NCBI GenBank assembly: GCA_021205225.1
Contig: JAJPXX010000220.1
Coordinates: forward strand, 1 to 42,460
Reading direction: 5' to 3'
Origin: Lachnospiraceae bacterium
Lineage (GTDB): Bacteria > Bacillota > Clostridia > Lachnospirales > Lachnospiraceae
Length of the DNA: 42,460 nt
The notes below the pieces were generated by a model, which saw nothing but the letters and a program-made list of their open reading frames with translations, was not told where the DNA came from and did no database searches. The translations under genes and the position numbers were made by a program. Shown in pieces: positions 28,016-37,896 of this stretch (position 1 is its first letter; each line of letters begins with the position of its first letter).

Positions 28016-28074
28016 AAACGTAAAGAACCCCGGCAATAGTTTGCTCTAAACCGCTGCCAAGGTTCTTCACGTTT
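28016..28074. repeat. Inverted repeat / terminator-like hairpin
   Basis: AAACGTAAAGAACCCCGGCA ... TGCCAAGGTTCTTCACGTTT, nearly perfect 19-20-bp arms. Confidence 0.6.
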
Positions 28075-28436
28075 ACACTATATCAGTTATATCAATCCCT
28101 CATCCCGGCACCAGCGAACAGCAATCTGCTTATAGGCATCATCCTGGTAGTCATACCACTGCTGCTCGATGACCGAACCGAAAAGCAATGCATTTCATTA
28201 AACCGTTCTCAAAGGTTCAATTTTTGTCTGACCAAATATTTCTCATTTCTACCTCTAACAAAAAAGTCTACCAATTTTCGCCTGACAGCCGAAATTGGAT
28301 TGACTGAGGAAAAGAAAATGCTATAATCTTATTGGCGCATAAGGAAGCTGACAGCTGGCGCTGTCTGCGCCCGACACGCGAGCATTCGGCTGAAGCCGAT
28401 GCCCGATTAAAATACTGCCTGATATTGGAGGAAATC

Positions 28437-29198
28437 ATGGTTGAAAAATGGAAAACCACCATCCCCGAACTGACCGGAGACGAAAAACGAGGCGTCTATG
28501 TATACCTGCCAGAGTCTTACACGATTGAACCGGACCGGCGCTACGAGGTGCTTTATATGTTCGACGGGCACAATGTTTTTTTCGACTCGGACGCGACTTA
28601 CGGAAAATGCTGGGGCATGAAGGAATATATGGACTACACCGGGACGCCGCTCATCATTGCCGCGGTAGAATGTAACCACAGCCCCGATAACGGACGGCTA
28701 AAAGAATACACGCCATTTCCCTTTGAAGTCCCTTCCTTCGGGAAGATTGAAGCCTGGGGGCAGATCACCATGGACTGGATGGTACATACTTTTAAAGAGG
28801 AAATTGACCGCCGTTACCGCACCCTGCCAGAGCGGGAACACACCTTTATCGCAGGGAGCTCGATGGGCGGACTGATGAGCCTGTACGCCCTGCTCGAATA
28901 TTCCCGCTATTTTTCCCGCGCGGCGGCACTCTCTCCCTCCCTGTGGGTAGATATTGACGGACTCTCAAAAATGATCAAAAAAGCGAATACCCCATCTGAT
29001 ACCATACTCTATATGGATTACGGGGAAAAAGAGCTGGCAAACCATAAGGATATGCTGCGAACGTTTGGACAGATTACAGCAAAGCTGATGAAAAAAGGGA
29101 TTCTGCTGGAAAGCCGGATCATCCCCGGAGGAACGCACTGCGAGGCAAGCTGGGAAAAGCAGATTCCGTTCTTTATGAATACTCTGCTGTACTCATAG
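28437..29198 (+). CDS. Esterase (alpha/beta hydrolase, PF00756-like)
   Basis: VYVYLPESYTIEPDRRYEVLYMFDGHNVFFD, GSSMGGLMSLYAL nucleophile elbow; RBS GGAGG before ATG 28437. Confidence 0.88.
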   Translation: MVEKWKTTIPELTGDEKRGVYVYLPESYTIEPDRRYEVLYMFDGHNVFFDSDATYGKCWGMKEYMDYTGTPLIIAAVECNHSPDNGRLKEYTPFPFEVPSFGKIEAWGQITMDWMVHTFKEEIDRRYRTLPEREHTFIAGSSMGGLMSLYALLEYSRYFSRAAALSPSLWVDIDGLSKMIKKANTPSDTILYMDYGEKELANHKDMLRTFGQITAKLMKKGILLESRIIPGGTHCEASWEKQIPFFMNTLLYS

Positions 29199-29306
29199 CG
29201 TTGGTCAAAGCAAATAGCCGCAGGATTGATAACCATCCTGTCATTGCTAAAAACAGACTCAACTGCCAGAATCTTCCCTTTTAGCAAAGCAGAAGGAGTT
29301 TACTCT

Positions 29307-30065
29307 ATGAAAACACAATATTTCAATGAATACAGTCCTACTCTGGGACGGCAGATGGAATGCAAGGTCTACGGCCACAGCGGCCGCCCGATCATTTTCA
29401 TCCCCTGCCAGGACGGACGTTTCTACGACTTTGAAAATTTTCACATGACCGACGTCTGGTCGCCCTGGATTGAGAACGGGGAAGTTATCATCTGCGCAAT
29501 CGACACCGTGGACGGCGAGACCTGGTCAAACCCGATGGGCGACGCCCGTTGGCGGATCGAACGCTATGAGCAGTGGATTACCTATATCACCGATGAGCTG
29601 GTTCCGTCTCTGCGCAGTCTCGCCAATGACTGCAATGGCTGGAGCGGCTACCCCGGCGTGATGCTTTTCGGATGCAGCCTGGGCGCGACCCATGCAGCGA
29701 ACCTGTATTTCCGCCGTCCGGATCTGTTTGACGGTCTGCTGGCGCTCTCCGGGCTTTACTCGACCGAGTATGGCTTCGGCGATTACATGGACGATCTCGT
29801 CTACCAGAATTCCCCCATCCATTATCTCGGGGGGATGCCCAAGGATCACCCGTACATACCGCTCTATAACCTGAAGCGCGCCGTCATCTGCTGCGGCCAG
29901 GGCGCCTGGGAAATGCCGGAATCCACCCGCAACCTCCAGCGAATTCTGGAAGACAAGGAAATTCGCGCCTGGGTCGATCTGTGGGGAACGGACTGCTGCC
30001 ACGACTGGAACTGGTGGTATAAGCAGGTGGAATACTTTGTGCCATATCTTCTTGGGTATGAATAA
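29307..30065 (+). CDS. Second esterase-type alpha/beta hydrolase
   Basis: MKTQYFNEYSPTLGRQMECKVYGHSGRPIIFIPCQDGRFYDFENF, FGCSLGATHAANLYFRRPDLFDG; RBS agaagg. Confidence 0.85.
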   Translation: MKTQYFNEYSPTLGRQMECKVYGHSGRPIIFIPCQDGRFYDFENFHMTDVWSPWIENGEVIICAIDTVDGETWSNPMGDARWRIERYEQWITYITDELVPSLRSLANDCNGWSGYPGVMLFGCSLGATHAANLYFRRPDLFDGLLALSGLYSTEYGFGDYMDDLVYQNSPIHYLGGMPKDHPYIPLYNLKRAVICCGQGAWEMPESTRNLQRILEDKEIRAWVDLWGTDCCHDWNWWYKQVEYFVPYLLGYE

Positions 30066-30098
30066 AAGAAAAAACATTAAAAAAAGAGGAATGAACCA

Positions 30099-31307
30099 AT
30101 GAAAAATTTTATTTTTATCTCACCAAACTTTCCAACCAACTACTGGATGTTCTGCCGGGAGCTGAAAAAAAACGGTCTGAACGTGCTCGGCATCGGCGAC
30201 GCCCCCTATGATGAGCTGTCAGCTGATTTAAAAGCCAGTCTGAATGAATATTATAAGGTAAGCAGCCTTGAAAATGACGACGAGGTCTACCGCGCGGTCG
30301 CTTTTCTGATTTACAAACATGGAAGAATCGACTGGCTGGAATCCAACAACGAATACTGGCTGGAGCGCGACGCGAAGCTGCGCACGGATTTCAATATCAG
30401 CACCGGTTTTCATGTGGAAGATATCCCAAACGTAAAGTTCAAATCCCGGATGAAAGACTTTTACCGCAAGGCCGGTATCCCGGTCGCGCGTTATCATATG
30501 GTCGATACACTGGAAAACTGCCTTGTATTTGCGAAGGAGGTCGGCTATCCGGTCGTAGCCAAGCCAGACAATGGCGTAGGAGCGTCTCACACCTTTAAGC
30601 TGGAAAACGATGAGCAGATGGAGCAGTTCTTTGACCTGAAATGGCCGAATACTTCCTATATAATGGAAGAGTTTGTACAGGGCGAGGTGAATTCCTACGA
30701 CGCGATCATCGACTCCAAAGGTGAGCCGATGTTTGAGACCGGCAATGTCACGCCGGAATCCATCATGGATATTGTGAACAAATCCGACAATGCCCTGTTC
30801 TATATCCTCAAAAATCTGCCTGACGACACCCGTGCCGCAGGCCGCGCAACGGTGAAAAGCTTCGGCGTCAAGAGCCGTTTCGTTCATTTTGAATTTTTCC
30901 GCCTCCTGCAGGATCAGGAGGGGCTTGGCAAAAAAGGCGATCTCGTTGCACTTGAGGTCAATATGCGTCCGAGCGGCGGCGTGACGCCGGACATGATCGA
31001 CTTCGCGCACAGCACCGACGTCTATAAGATCTGGGCCGACATGATCGCATTCGATCGCTCCACCATGCCAGTTGGCAGCCACGCTTACTGCGCGTTCGCC
31101 GGCCGCCGCGACGGTAAGGACTTTATCTTATCAAAAGACGATATCCTGCAAAAATACAGCACCCATGTAAAAATGGCCGAACGAATCCCTGATGCCCTCT
31201 CCGGTGCGATGGGGAACCAGATGTTTGTCGCGGTCTTTGATTCACAGAAAGAAATGCGGGCTTTCTATGACGATATCCTAAAGTGTAAAGAGGCAGAGCA
31301 GGCCTGA
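30099..31307 (+). CDS. ATP-grasp domain protein
   Basis: YPVVAKPDNGVGASHTFKL, YIMEEFVQGEVNSYDAI, VALEVNMRPSGGVTPDMI. Confidence 0.88.
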   Translation: MKNFIFISPNFPTNYWMFCRELKKNGLNVLGIGDAPYDELSADLKASLNEYYKVSSLENDDEVYRAVAFLIYKHGRIDWLESNNEYWLERDAKLRTDFNISTGFHVEDIPNVKFKSRMKDFYRKAGIPVARYHMVDTLENCLVFAKEVGYPVVAKPDNGVGASHTFKLENDEQMEQFFDLKWPNTSYIMEEFVQGEVNSYDAIIDSKGEPMFETGNVTPESIMDIVNKSDNALFYILKNLPDDTRAAGRATVKSFGVKSRFVHFEFFRLLQDQEGLGKKGDLVALEVNMRPSGGVTPDMIDFAHSTDVYKIWADMIAFDRSTMPVGSHAYCAFAGRRDGKDFILSKDDILQKYSTHVKMAERIPDALSGAMGNQMFVAVFDSQKEMRAFYDDILKCKEAEQA

Positions 31308-31369
31308 AAGCCAAAGAGAGGAGCGGTATCTTCCACGGATACCGCTCCTCTCTTTGGCTTTCAGGCCTG
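31299..31369. terminator. 32-bp perfect inverted repeat, bidirectional terminator overlapping both convergent stop codons
   Basis: 31299-31330 and 31338-31369 are exact reverse complements with a 7-nt loop ttccacg. Confidence 0.8.
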
Positions 31370-31822
31370 TTCTCTGGAAAACTGTTCTGCCGACATCACC
31401 TGCATTCCCATTTTTTCTTTCATATATGTAAACACTGCCTGCTTCTCTGCCTCCTGATGCACACCATAATCGCTGTCTTCCGTCACGATAAGTTTATCTG
31501 CGTTCATTGCCGTTCCGACAAAAACATGATCCTCCGGTTCGTGAAAACCTCTGGAAATCAAGGCATTCTTATGTGCTTTATTGAGATTAGATGAAACCAA
31601 ACACTTCCGCTTTTCATTCTCCAGTTTTATCATACACTTCTGAAAGGATCGCTCTTTCTGCAGGTTATCCCGATATTCAGCCATTATTTCTCCCTTGCAA
31701 TCCAGAGCAAGCTCCATATCCTTATCATGCAGAAAACAGTATAAAGCTTCTGCGCAATCTATTTCATATTCTTTACTGACAAGAGCTTTTATCCAGATAT
31801 TTGTATCAATAACTAATCTCAT
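31361..31822 (-). CDS. PIN-domain ribonuclease-like protein
   Basis: MRLVIDTNIWIKALV..EALYCFL, DHVFVGTAMNADKLIVTEDSDYG. Confidence 0.85.
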   Translation of the reverse strand: MRLVIDTNIWIKALVSKEYEIDCAEALYCFLHDKDMELALDCKGEIMAEYRDNLQKERSFQKCMIKLENEKRKCLVSSNLNKAHKNALISRGFHEPEDHVFVGTAMNADKLIVTEDSDYGVHQEAEKQAVFTYMKEKMGMQVMSAEQFSREQA

Positions 31823-33158
31823 AACCGTCTGCTCCATGTGTCTGGTTTTTAGGAGAATTTTCTTCCTGATATCTCGCCCGATATTTCTCCAGCCGTATTT
31901 GGTCTATTACCTCCATATCGCTGAAATCAGAAGAAAAAAAACTCTTAAACTGTGGTGTCTGATGAATAAACTCCCCTTCCTGATTAATTCCAATCTCCCT
32001 GCAAACTGCACTTCCACTTTCATCTTCCTCAATAAAATAAATGGAAATAGAATCCGCCGGGATATTTCCTTCTGCCACTCTTCTGCGTATCCGAAGAAGC
32101 AGGTATTCGCTCCCCGTTTCCACCAGAAGACATCCTTTTTGCGCCCCCTGAACCAGTAAATCTCCCAATTCACTCTGCATATTCGTCTGAAGAAAAGCCT
32201 CCGGCGTATCCATCAAAAGCATTTCTCCCTGTAGGGACGAAACAGCAACAGCTATCGGAAGACTTTGAGAAATACCAAAACCATTGTCCACAATATTGGA
32301 TTCTATTCCCGTCCTTGTGTTTTTAAGCATAAACTCACCACGATTTTTCCCCCTTGCTTTCCAGAAATACGTATAGCCAAATCTTCCCAGCCAATTATTT
32401 ACCAAATCCAGTTCCTGACCCTCCGCCTCTGCAAGAGCATAGAGAAAATTATAAGACTGACTTCCGTCCTCACCTAACTCTTTCGGTCTGGTTCCAGTCA
32501 GTTGCATAACACGCTCAGGAACGGCTCTATGCGCTGAAACAATTCGAATGGAATTTGAAAAATCAAAAAGTGCATCAAAGACGCTCTGAACCATCATTCC
32601 AATTTGAGCCGGAATTTTCTTTTTGCCTTCTTTCCAGGTTAAAAAGAAAAGGTTGGTGCTTTCATAGTAATCCAGCAGACTCCACCTTCTCTGATCCCTC
32701 TCGATTTCTACCCTTTTTACAATTCCATAATCACCTGTCGGTGCTTTTCCTAACGATATCTGATATGTCAAATCCTCTGATGGCTCTTCTACCGCAGAAA
32801 ATCGAAATCGGAAAAGCACTTCCTGTCCTACAGAATCTTTATTGCACACATCTGTAAAATCCCCTGACAAATCTTCTAAGGCACTCAGGTCTTCAAACCT
32901 GGATTCATGAACCAGCCTTTCACATGCGAATTTTAGCATCCTCAATACCTGATACAGCGCACTTTTCCCGGCTGAGTTATTTCCAACCAGCAAACTTAGC
33001 GGCTTTATCATTATCCAGCCGGTATCTCCCCGAAACGCCTTATAATTGCACAGCGAAAATGCGGTCAGTTTATAAGGCTTTGCTTTCCTGTTATCCTGCG
33101 TGGTATCAGATATCTCAATCTCTAATGCTTTCCCGGACAAACTGTCATTATCAATCAT
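31806..33158 (-). CDS. AAA15/OLD-like ATPase with DUF3696-like C terminus
   Basis: CNYKAFRGDTGWIMIKPLSLLVGNNSAGKSALYQ, DNGFGISQSLPIAVAV, GEMLLMDTPEAFL, LLLRIRRRVAEGNIPADSISIYFIEED. Confidence 0.85.
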   Translation of the reverse strand: MIDNDSLSGKALEIEISDTTQDNRKAKPYKLTAFSLCNYKAFRGDTGWIMIKPLSLLVGNNSAGKSALYQVLRMLKFACERLVHESRFEDLSALEDLSGDFTDVCNKDSVGQEVLFRFRFSAVEEPSEDLTYQISLGKAPTGDYGIVKRVEIERDQRRWSLLDYYESTNLFFLTWKEGKKKIPAQIGMMVQSVFDALFDFSNSIRIVSAHRAVPERVMQLTGTRPKELGEDGSQSYNFLYALAEAEGQELDLVNNWLGRFGYTYFWKARGKNRGEFMLKNTRTGIESNIVDNGFGISQSLPIAVAVSSLQGEMLLMDTPEAFLQTNMQSELGDLLVQGAQKGCLLVETGSEYLLLRIRRRVAEGNIPADSISIYFIEEDESGSAVCREIGINQEGEFIHQTPQFKSFFSSDFSDMEVIDQIRLEKYRARYQEENSPKNQTHGADGYEISY

Positions 33159-33516
33159 TCACGGCCTCCTTAAGTAAATTATACTCTATTCGGCGGGTTC
33201 CTTTCTCTCCTACTGCATACACCCAGAAGTGGAGAAGAATCTTTTCCACTTCTGTACTTCTAAATTCAAGCGCTTTTACAGTACCAGTGCCAAGGGTATT
33301 ACGAAAATTCACACATATGATATACAGATGATTATTCTGAACATTTGCTTTGATCGAATACTCCGCATTTTCCTGATCATCTATAAACGACAAATGGATA
33401 TATGTTTGTTCTTCTTCAGCCGCAAAGCAAATCACCACTTCAGACATATCGGGATCCAGATATACCACATTCGACTCCAACAATTCATATTTTCCAACCA
33501 TGACTACTGAATTCAT
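33151..33516 (-). CDS. Small uncharacterised protein co-encoded with the AAA ATPase
   Basis: 121 aa from internal ATG; overlaps the ATPase start by 8 nt. Confidence 0.6.
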   Translation of the reverse strand: MNSVVMVGKYELLESNVVYLDPDMSEVVICFAAEEEQTYIHLSFIDDQENAEYSIKANVQNNHLYIICVNFRNTLGTGTVKALEFRSTEVEKILLHFWVYAVGEKGTRRIEYNLLKEAVND

Positions 33517-33615
33517 GTCCGCTTTCCTCACTTTCGCAATACCCTGCTTCCACATCCGTCTCCGGGCAATTTCTAAAATCGTTTTTCAAGATAACAGAAC
33601 TCTGCGTTTATCATT

Positions 33616-34701
33616 TCAAATCTGATATTTCTCTGCCTGCTGCCGAATCAGCTCCTGATCTTCAAAATAATTGATCTTCATGGCGCTCTTCACTTCAGAA
33701 AGTGTCTGCGCCGCAGTCTCTCTGGCTGCCTCGGTTCCAGCCTTTAATACTTCAAAGACAGCTGGAATATCTTTCTCCAGTTCTTTTCTGCGCTTCCGAA
33801 TCGGCTCCAGGGTCTCCTGCATGACATTGGTGAGGAAACGCTTTACTTTCATGTCTCCAAGACCACCCCTGGTATAATGGGCTTTCAGTTCGTCCAGATT
33901 GGCATACTCCGGCAGATACCGTTCAAAATGCTCATCCTTGCAGAATGCATCCAGATATGTGAAAACCGTATTTCCTTCCAGATGCCCCGGATCAGAGACG
34001 CGCAGATGCTGCGGGTCGGTAAACATATTTTTAATCTTTTCCTGCACTTCATCTGCACTGTCTGACAGATAGATGCAGTTGCCGAGAGATTTGCTCATTT
34101 TGGCCTTGCCATCGGTACCCGGAAGGCGCTTACATGCCTCGCTGTCTGGGATCAGCGCCTCCGGCTCTACCAGCACAGGCGCATAGATGGTATTGAACTT
34201 GCGCACAATCTCCCTGGCCTGCTCGATCATAGGCAGCTGATCCTCGCCAACCGGTACTGTAGTCGCCTTAAAGGCGGTGATATCCGACGCCTGGCTGATC
34301 GGATATGTAAAAAATCCAACCGGTATGCTGGCTTCAAAATTGCGCAGCTGTATTTCATTCTTTACCGTCGGATTGCGCTGCAGTCTGGATACCGTTACCA
34401 GATTCATATAATAAAACGTCAGCTCCGTCAGCTCTGAGATCTGGGACTGAATAAACAGGTTCGATTTCGCCGGGTCAAGACCGCAGGACATATAGTCCAG
34501 CGCAACCTCAATGATATTCTGGCGCACTTTCTCCGGATTATCAAAATTGTCCGTCAATGCCTGCGCATCCGCAATCATAATATAGATTTTGTCGTATTCG
34601 CCGGAATTCTGCAGCTCCACACGTCTGCGCAGCGATCCCACATAATGACCCACATGCAGTCTGCCTGTGGGCCGATCCCCAGTTAAAATAATTTTGCTCA
34701 T
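33616..34701 (-). CDS. trpS: Tryptophanyl-tRNA synthetase
   Basis: [33 protein letters not shown] (KMSKS); alternative start at 34746. Confidence 0.95.
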   Translation of the reverse strand: MSKIILTGDRPTGRLHVGHYVGSLRRRVELQNSGEYDKIYIMIADAQALTDNFDNPEKVRQNIIEVALDYMSCGLDPAKSNLFIQSQISELTELTFYYMNLVTVSRLQRNPTVKNEIQLRNFEASIPVGFFTYPISQASDITAFKATTVPVGEDQLPMIEQAREIVRKFNTIYAPVLVEPEALIPDSEACKRLPGTDGKAKMSKSLGNCIYLSDSADEVQEKIKNMFTDPQHLRVSDPGHLEGNTVFTYLDAFCKDEHFERYLPEYANLDELKAHYTRGGLGDMKVKRFLTNVMQETLEPIRKRRKELEKDIPAVFEVLKAGTEAARETAAQTLSEVKSAMKINYFEDQELIRQQAEKYQI

Positions 34702-34846
34702 CTTTTTATTTGGACGGCTTCGCCGTCCGCTCCCTTCCTGTTTCATTCTTTCCTGTAGTATACCACGCCTCCGGTCCGTTTACCACAGAAAAAATCAAGA
34801 ACAGCGAAACAGGGAACGCTACTGTTACTCATGTGCAAATGTTCCT

Positions 34847-37003
34847 TCACTGGCAGCGCGTTGTTGAATGCCCGCGCGGCATTCTCTGCAGCAGGTAAAA
34901 TCCTGCCGTACCACAGAGTATCCCTACCCCTGCCATCAGCAGAACCTCCGATACAGAGTAGGATTCTTTTACCAGGAACGGCACCCACCTGGCCGCCTGC
35001 TCCGGATATACGGATACCACGACAGACACGGCATTGTTCAGGAAATGCAGCGCCATAGACAGATAAATACTGCCTCCTGCATCAATCACATATGCAAACG
35101 CCGCGCCGAGCAAAAAGGTCGCCGGCAGCTTGACAAGGCTCATGTGAAATGCCGCGAAAATCAGAGCGGAGACAGCAACAGTCGGCCAGATCGCTGCCAT
35201 ATGCTGTTTTTCTTTCCGATTTTCCAATGTATCTTGTATTCCGGCTGCGGATTGCTGCAAATCAGAGCCAAAGGGACGTTCGTTATTCTCACTTTCCCGG
35301 CTGCTTCCCCTCGACCGCTCCTTCCCCCACTCCCGCACCGTCCCGAAAATCAGGCCGCGGAACAACAGTTCCTCGCCAATCGAGGGCATAAGCGCCATGA
35401 TAATCATCAGAATCCATAACGGCTGCGCAAACAGCTCTGCATAGCTCGCTTCCAGGTTCTGCGCACTTCCCGGAAACAGCGCATACATGACAAGGGATAA
35501 CGCAATCCCGGTCAGATACGCGCCCACATAGAGCAAAATCGCGCCCGGAACCACGGAAAAGCGGGGAGCGTTCAGCAGGAAAAGCGTTTTCCGATTGGTT
35601 TTCATATACCAGGTCAGAAGCAGCGGCACCGCGAGAATCAGAAGCTGTGTGACTGCCGTACCTGCTGTGACGGAACGCACTGTCACAGCACTGCCCACAT
35701 ACAGGATCAGCAACAGCAGTACAAGAACTGCGATGGCAACGTCGCCGGGGGCGGGCATAGTGCCTGGTTTGATATCGCTGCGCTTCTGGAAAATCCGGAA
35801 GCTGGTAAACCCGTCGGAAAACAAAACCGCCTCGCTGTCATACATTCTCGAGAGAACCCACACAATCAGCACGCTGTAGCCGAAGTTCACCACAATTGTC
35901 AGCGCCGCAAGTGTCCAGTCGAACTGCCCGGAGATCAGATCTTTTATCATCAGAGAAACATTCGCGATCGGGATCAGCGCTGTGTGGGCGTCGAGCGTCA
36001 CGGAAGGGAAAATCCCCACCATGGAAACAATCATAATTACCAGCATCGCAGGAGTAATATAGTTATTTGCCTCCTTAAAGCTCCGCGCAAACACGCAGAA
36101 GCACATACACAGCGCAGTAATCAGCAGAGCCGTCACCAGCAGCGTCAGCAGCAGCATCGGAACAACCGACAGCACCATGCCAGGGGAAATCTCACCTAGC
36201 TCACTTAAGGTTCCCGGAATCAGCCCAAAGTACAGAAACAGCACAGAGCCGCCCAGAGAAAGCATGGAAATCACCGCTGTCACGCACGCGAAGATGGAGA
36301 CCGAAATATATTTACTCATAATGATCTGAAAGTTTGTCACCGGAAGGGTCAGCAGCGTCTCCAACGTTCCCCTCTCCCGCTCTCCTGCCATCGCGTCAAT
36401 CGACGGATACAGCGCGCCCAGCAGAATAGTCGTAATCAGCAGCATCCCAATGCAGCCGCCGACACTCATGCCAAAGCTCTCCGATAACGAAGTCTGATCC
36501 ACCGTCTCATATACCACCGGATACAGAACATCCATAGTCAGACCGGCATCCGTAAGCGCCATCTCCACCAGCTCCAGCCGGTATTCCTCCAGCAATTCTT
36601 CTAACAGCTCGCAGGCCTCGGAAGAATACGTATCCCCTGAAAGATATTCAATCTGCGCCTGAAGCACGCCCTCTTCATCCATTTCCAGACGAAGAACCGC
36701 GTCCACGGCATTCAGATCCATCTCTTCTTCCGTGTCTGCCGCTTCGAAAAACAGGCGGACATCCGCATCCTCCTTCTGCAAACGATCCAGTGCCTGGGCG
36801 ACTTCCTCATATTCAGCCGGATAGCTCACCACCAGCGCTGTATTCGTCTCCTCCTGCGTCATCATGGAAGTCATCAAAAGCGACAGCCCGATCAGCAGCA
36901 GCGGATACAGAAGCACCGGCACCACAATCATCATCACCAGCGTCTTTTTATCACGCAGGATATCCAGAATTTCCTTTCGTACCAGAGTGCGTATCTTCTT
37001 CAT
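34847..37003 (-). CDS. ABC-2 permease (NatB-like) fused to a CPBP intramembrane protease domain
   Basis: MKKIRTLVRKEILDILRDKKTLVMMIVVPVLLYPLL; ERERGTLETLLTLPV; C-terminal MPSIGEELLFRGLIFG, FAAFHMSLVKLPATFLLGAAFAYV, HFLNNAVS. Confidence 0.9.
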   Translation of the reverse strand: MKKIRTLVRKEILDILRDKKTLVMMIVVPVLLYPLLLIGLSLLMTSMMTQEETNTALVVSYPAEYEEVAQALDRLQKEDADVRLFFEAADTEEEMDLNAVDAVLRLEMDEEGVLQAQIEYLSGDTYSSEACELLEELLEEYRLELVEMALTDAGLTMDVLYPVVYETVDQTSLSESFGMSVGGCIGMLLITTILLGALYPSIDAMAGERERGTLETLLTLPVTNFQIIMSKYISVSIFACVTAVISMLSLGGSVLFLYFGLIPGTLSELGEISPGMVLSVVPMLLLTLLVTALLITALCMCFCVFARSFKEANNYITPAMLVIMIVSMVGIFPSVTLDAHTALIPIANVSLMIKDLISGQFDWTLAALTIVVNFGYSVLIVWVLSRMYDSEAVLFSDGFTSFRIFQKRSDIKPGTMPAPGDVAIAVLVLLLLILYVGSAVTVRSVTAGTAVTQLLILAVPLLLTWYMKTNRKTLFLLNAPRFSVVPGAILLYVGAYLTGIALSLVMYALFPGSAQNLEASYAELFAQPLWILMIIMALMPSIGEELLFRGLIFGTVREWGKERSRGSSRESENNERPFGSDLQQSAAGIQDTLENRKEKQHMAAIWPTVAVSALIFAAFHMSLVKLPATFLLGAAFAYVIDAGGSIYLSMALHFLNNAVSVVVSVYPEQAARWVPFLVKESYSVSEVLLMAGVGILCGTAGFYLLQRMPRGHSTTRCQ

Positions 37004-37005
37004 TT

Positions 37006-37890
37006 TCAACCCTTTCCCCCCTGCTTCTGAGGAGTTTCTTCCATTATAATATGGAACGCCTCCCGCAAACTCTCCGTCCCGGTGCGCTCTATCAGCTCCC
37101 GCGGCGTCCCCTCCGCCACAATTTGTCCATGGTCGATCATATAAATACGGTCGCACAGCGTCTGCGCTTCCTCCAGGTAATGCGTCGAGTACAGCACCGT
37201 CCTGCCCCGCTTTTTCTGTGACTGCATAAAACGGATGATCGCGTCCGCGCTCAGAATATCCAGGCCGAGCGTCGGCTCATCCAGAATATAAACCCGCGGA
37301 TCCGCCATCAGGCAGCGCGCAATCGAAGCCCGCTGTGTCTGCCCCGTCGACAGACGCTCAATCCGGTTGTCCGCGAAAGATCCCATATCAAGCAGGTCAA
37401 AAATCTCCTTGCTGCGCTTTGCGATCTCCTCCTGTGAAAGTCCGTAAAGCTCGCCCATCATAGTCAGATATTCCCGGATGGAAAACCGCGGGTACAGCTT
37501 TGTGTTGCCGGAGAGATAGCCGATCGCTTCCTTGCGGCGAATTGGGTCGGTGATCTGGCGCCTGTCTCGCCCTGCATTGGCATCCTTTTTCGCAGCACAG
37601 TCTTCCGCATTCTCCGCGCTGTTCTCCAAATCTTCCTCCCACAGTGCCACATGCCCTAAAGTCGGTGTCATCAGCATCCCCAGCATTCGCAGAAGGGTCG
37701 TCTTTCCCGCGCCGTTCGGCCCCAGAATGCCCACAATCTCGCCTGCCTTGGCATGAAGGGAAACATGATCGACCGCGAGGAATTCCTCTTTTACCGTCTT
37801 ACCTGCGAATCGTTTTCCCGCTGCCGCATCTTCTTTCCGCACATTCCGCTCAAACTGCTTACAAAGATCAATTGCCTCTATCATTTTCAA
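37006..37890 (-). CDS. ABC transporter ATP-binding protein (NatA-like)
   Basis: LGPNGAGKTTLLRMLGMLMTPT, LSTGQTQRASIARCL, VYILDEPTLGLD. Confidence 0.92.
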   Translation of the reverse strand: MKMIEAIDLCKQFERNVRKEDAAAGKRFAGKTVKEEFLAVDHVSLHAKAGEIVGILGPNGAGKTTLLRMLGMLMTPTLGHVALWEEDLENSAENAEDCAAKKDANAGRDRRQITDPIRRKEAIGYLSGNTKLYPRFSIREYLTMMGELYGLSQEEIAKRSKEIFDLLDMGSFADNRIERLSTGQTQRASIARCLMADPRVYILDEPTLGLDILSADAIIRFMQSQKKRGRTVLYSTHYLEEAQTLCDRIYMIDHGQIVAEGTPRELIERTGTESLREAFHIIMEETPQKQGGKG

Positions 37891-37896
37891 CTCCTC

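Noticed and set aside
26169-28200. Integrated mobile element with attachment sites
   Set aside because: No integrase, transposase or convincing direct repeats found at the edges; only the decayed restriction island is supported
34740-34870. T-box riboswitch upstream of trpS
   Set aside because: No T-box consensus (TGGNACCGCG) or specifier stem in the short gap; the upstream ORF ends nearby
34866-34884. GAATGCCCGCGCGGCATTC palindrome
   Set aside because: Lies in the last codons of the CPBP-fusion gene; possibly a terminator stem but without a U-run, so not called
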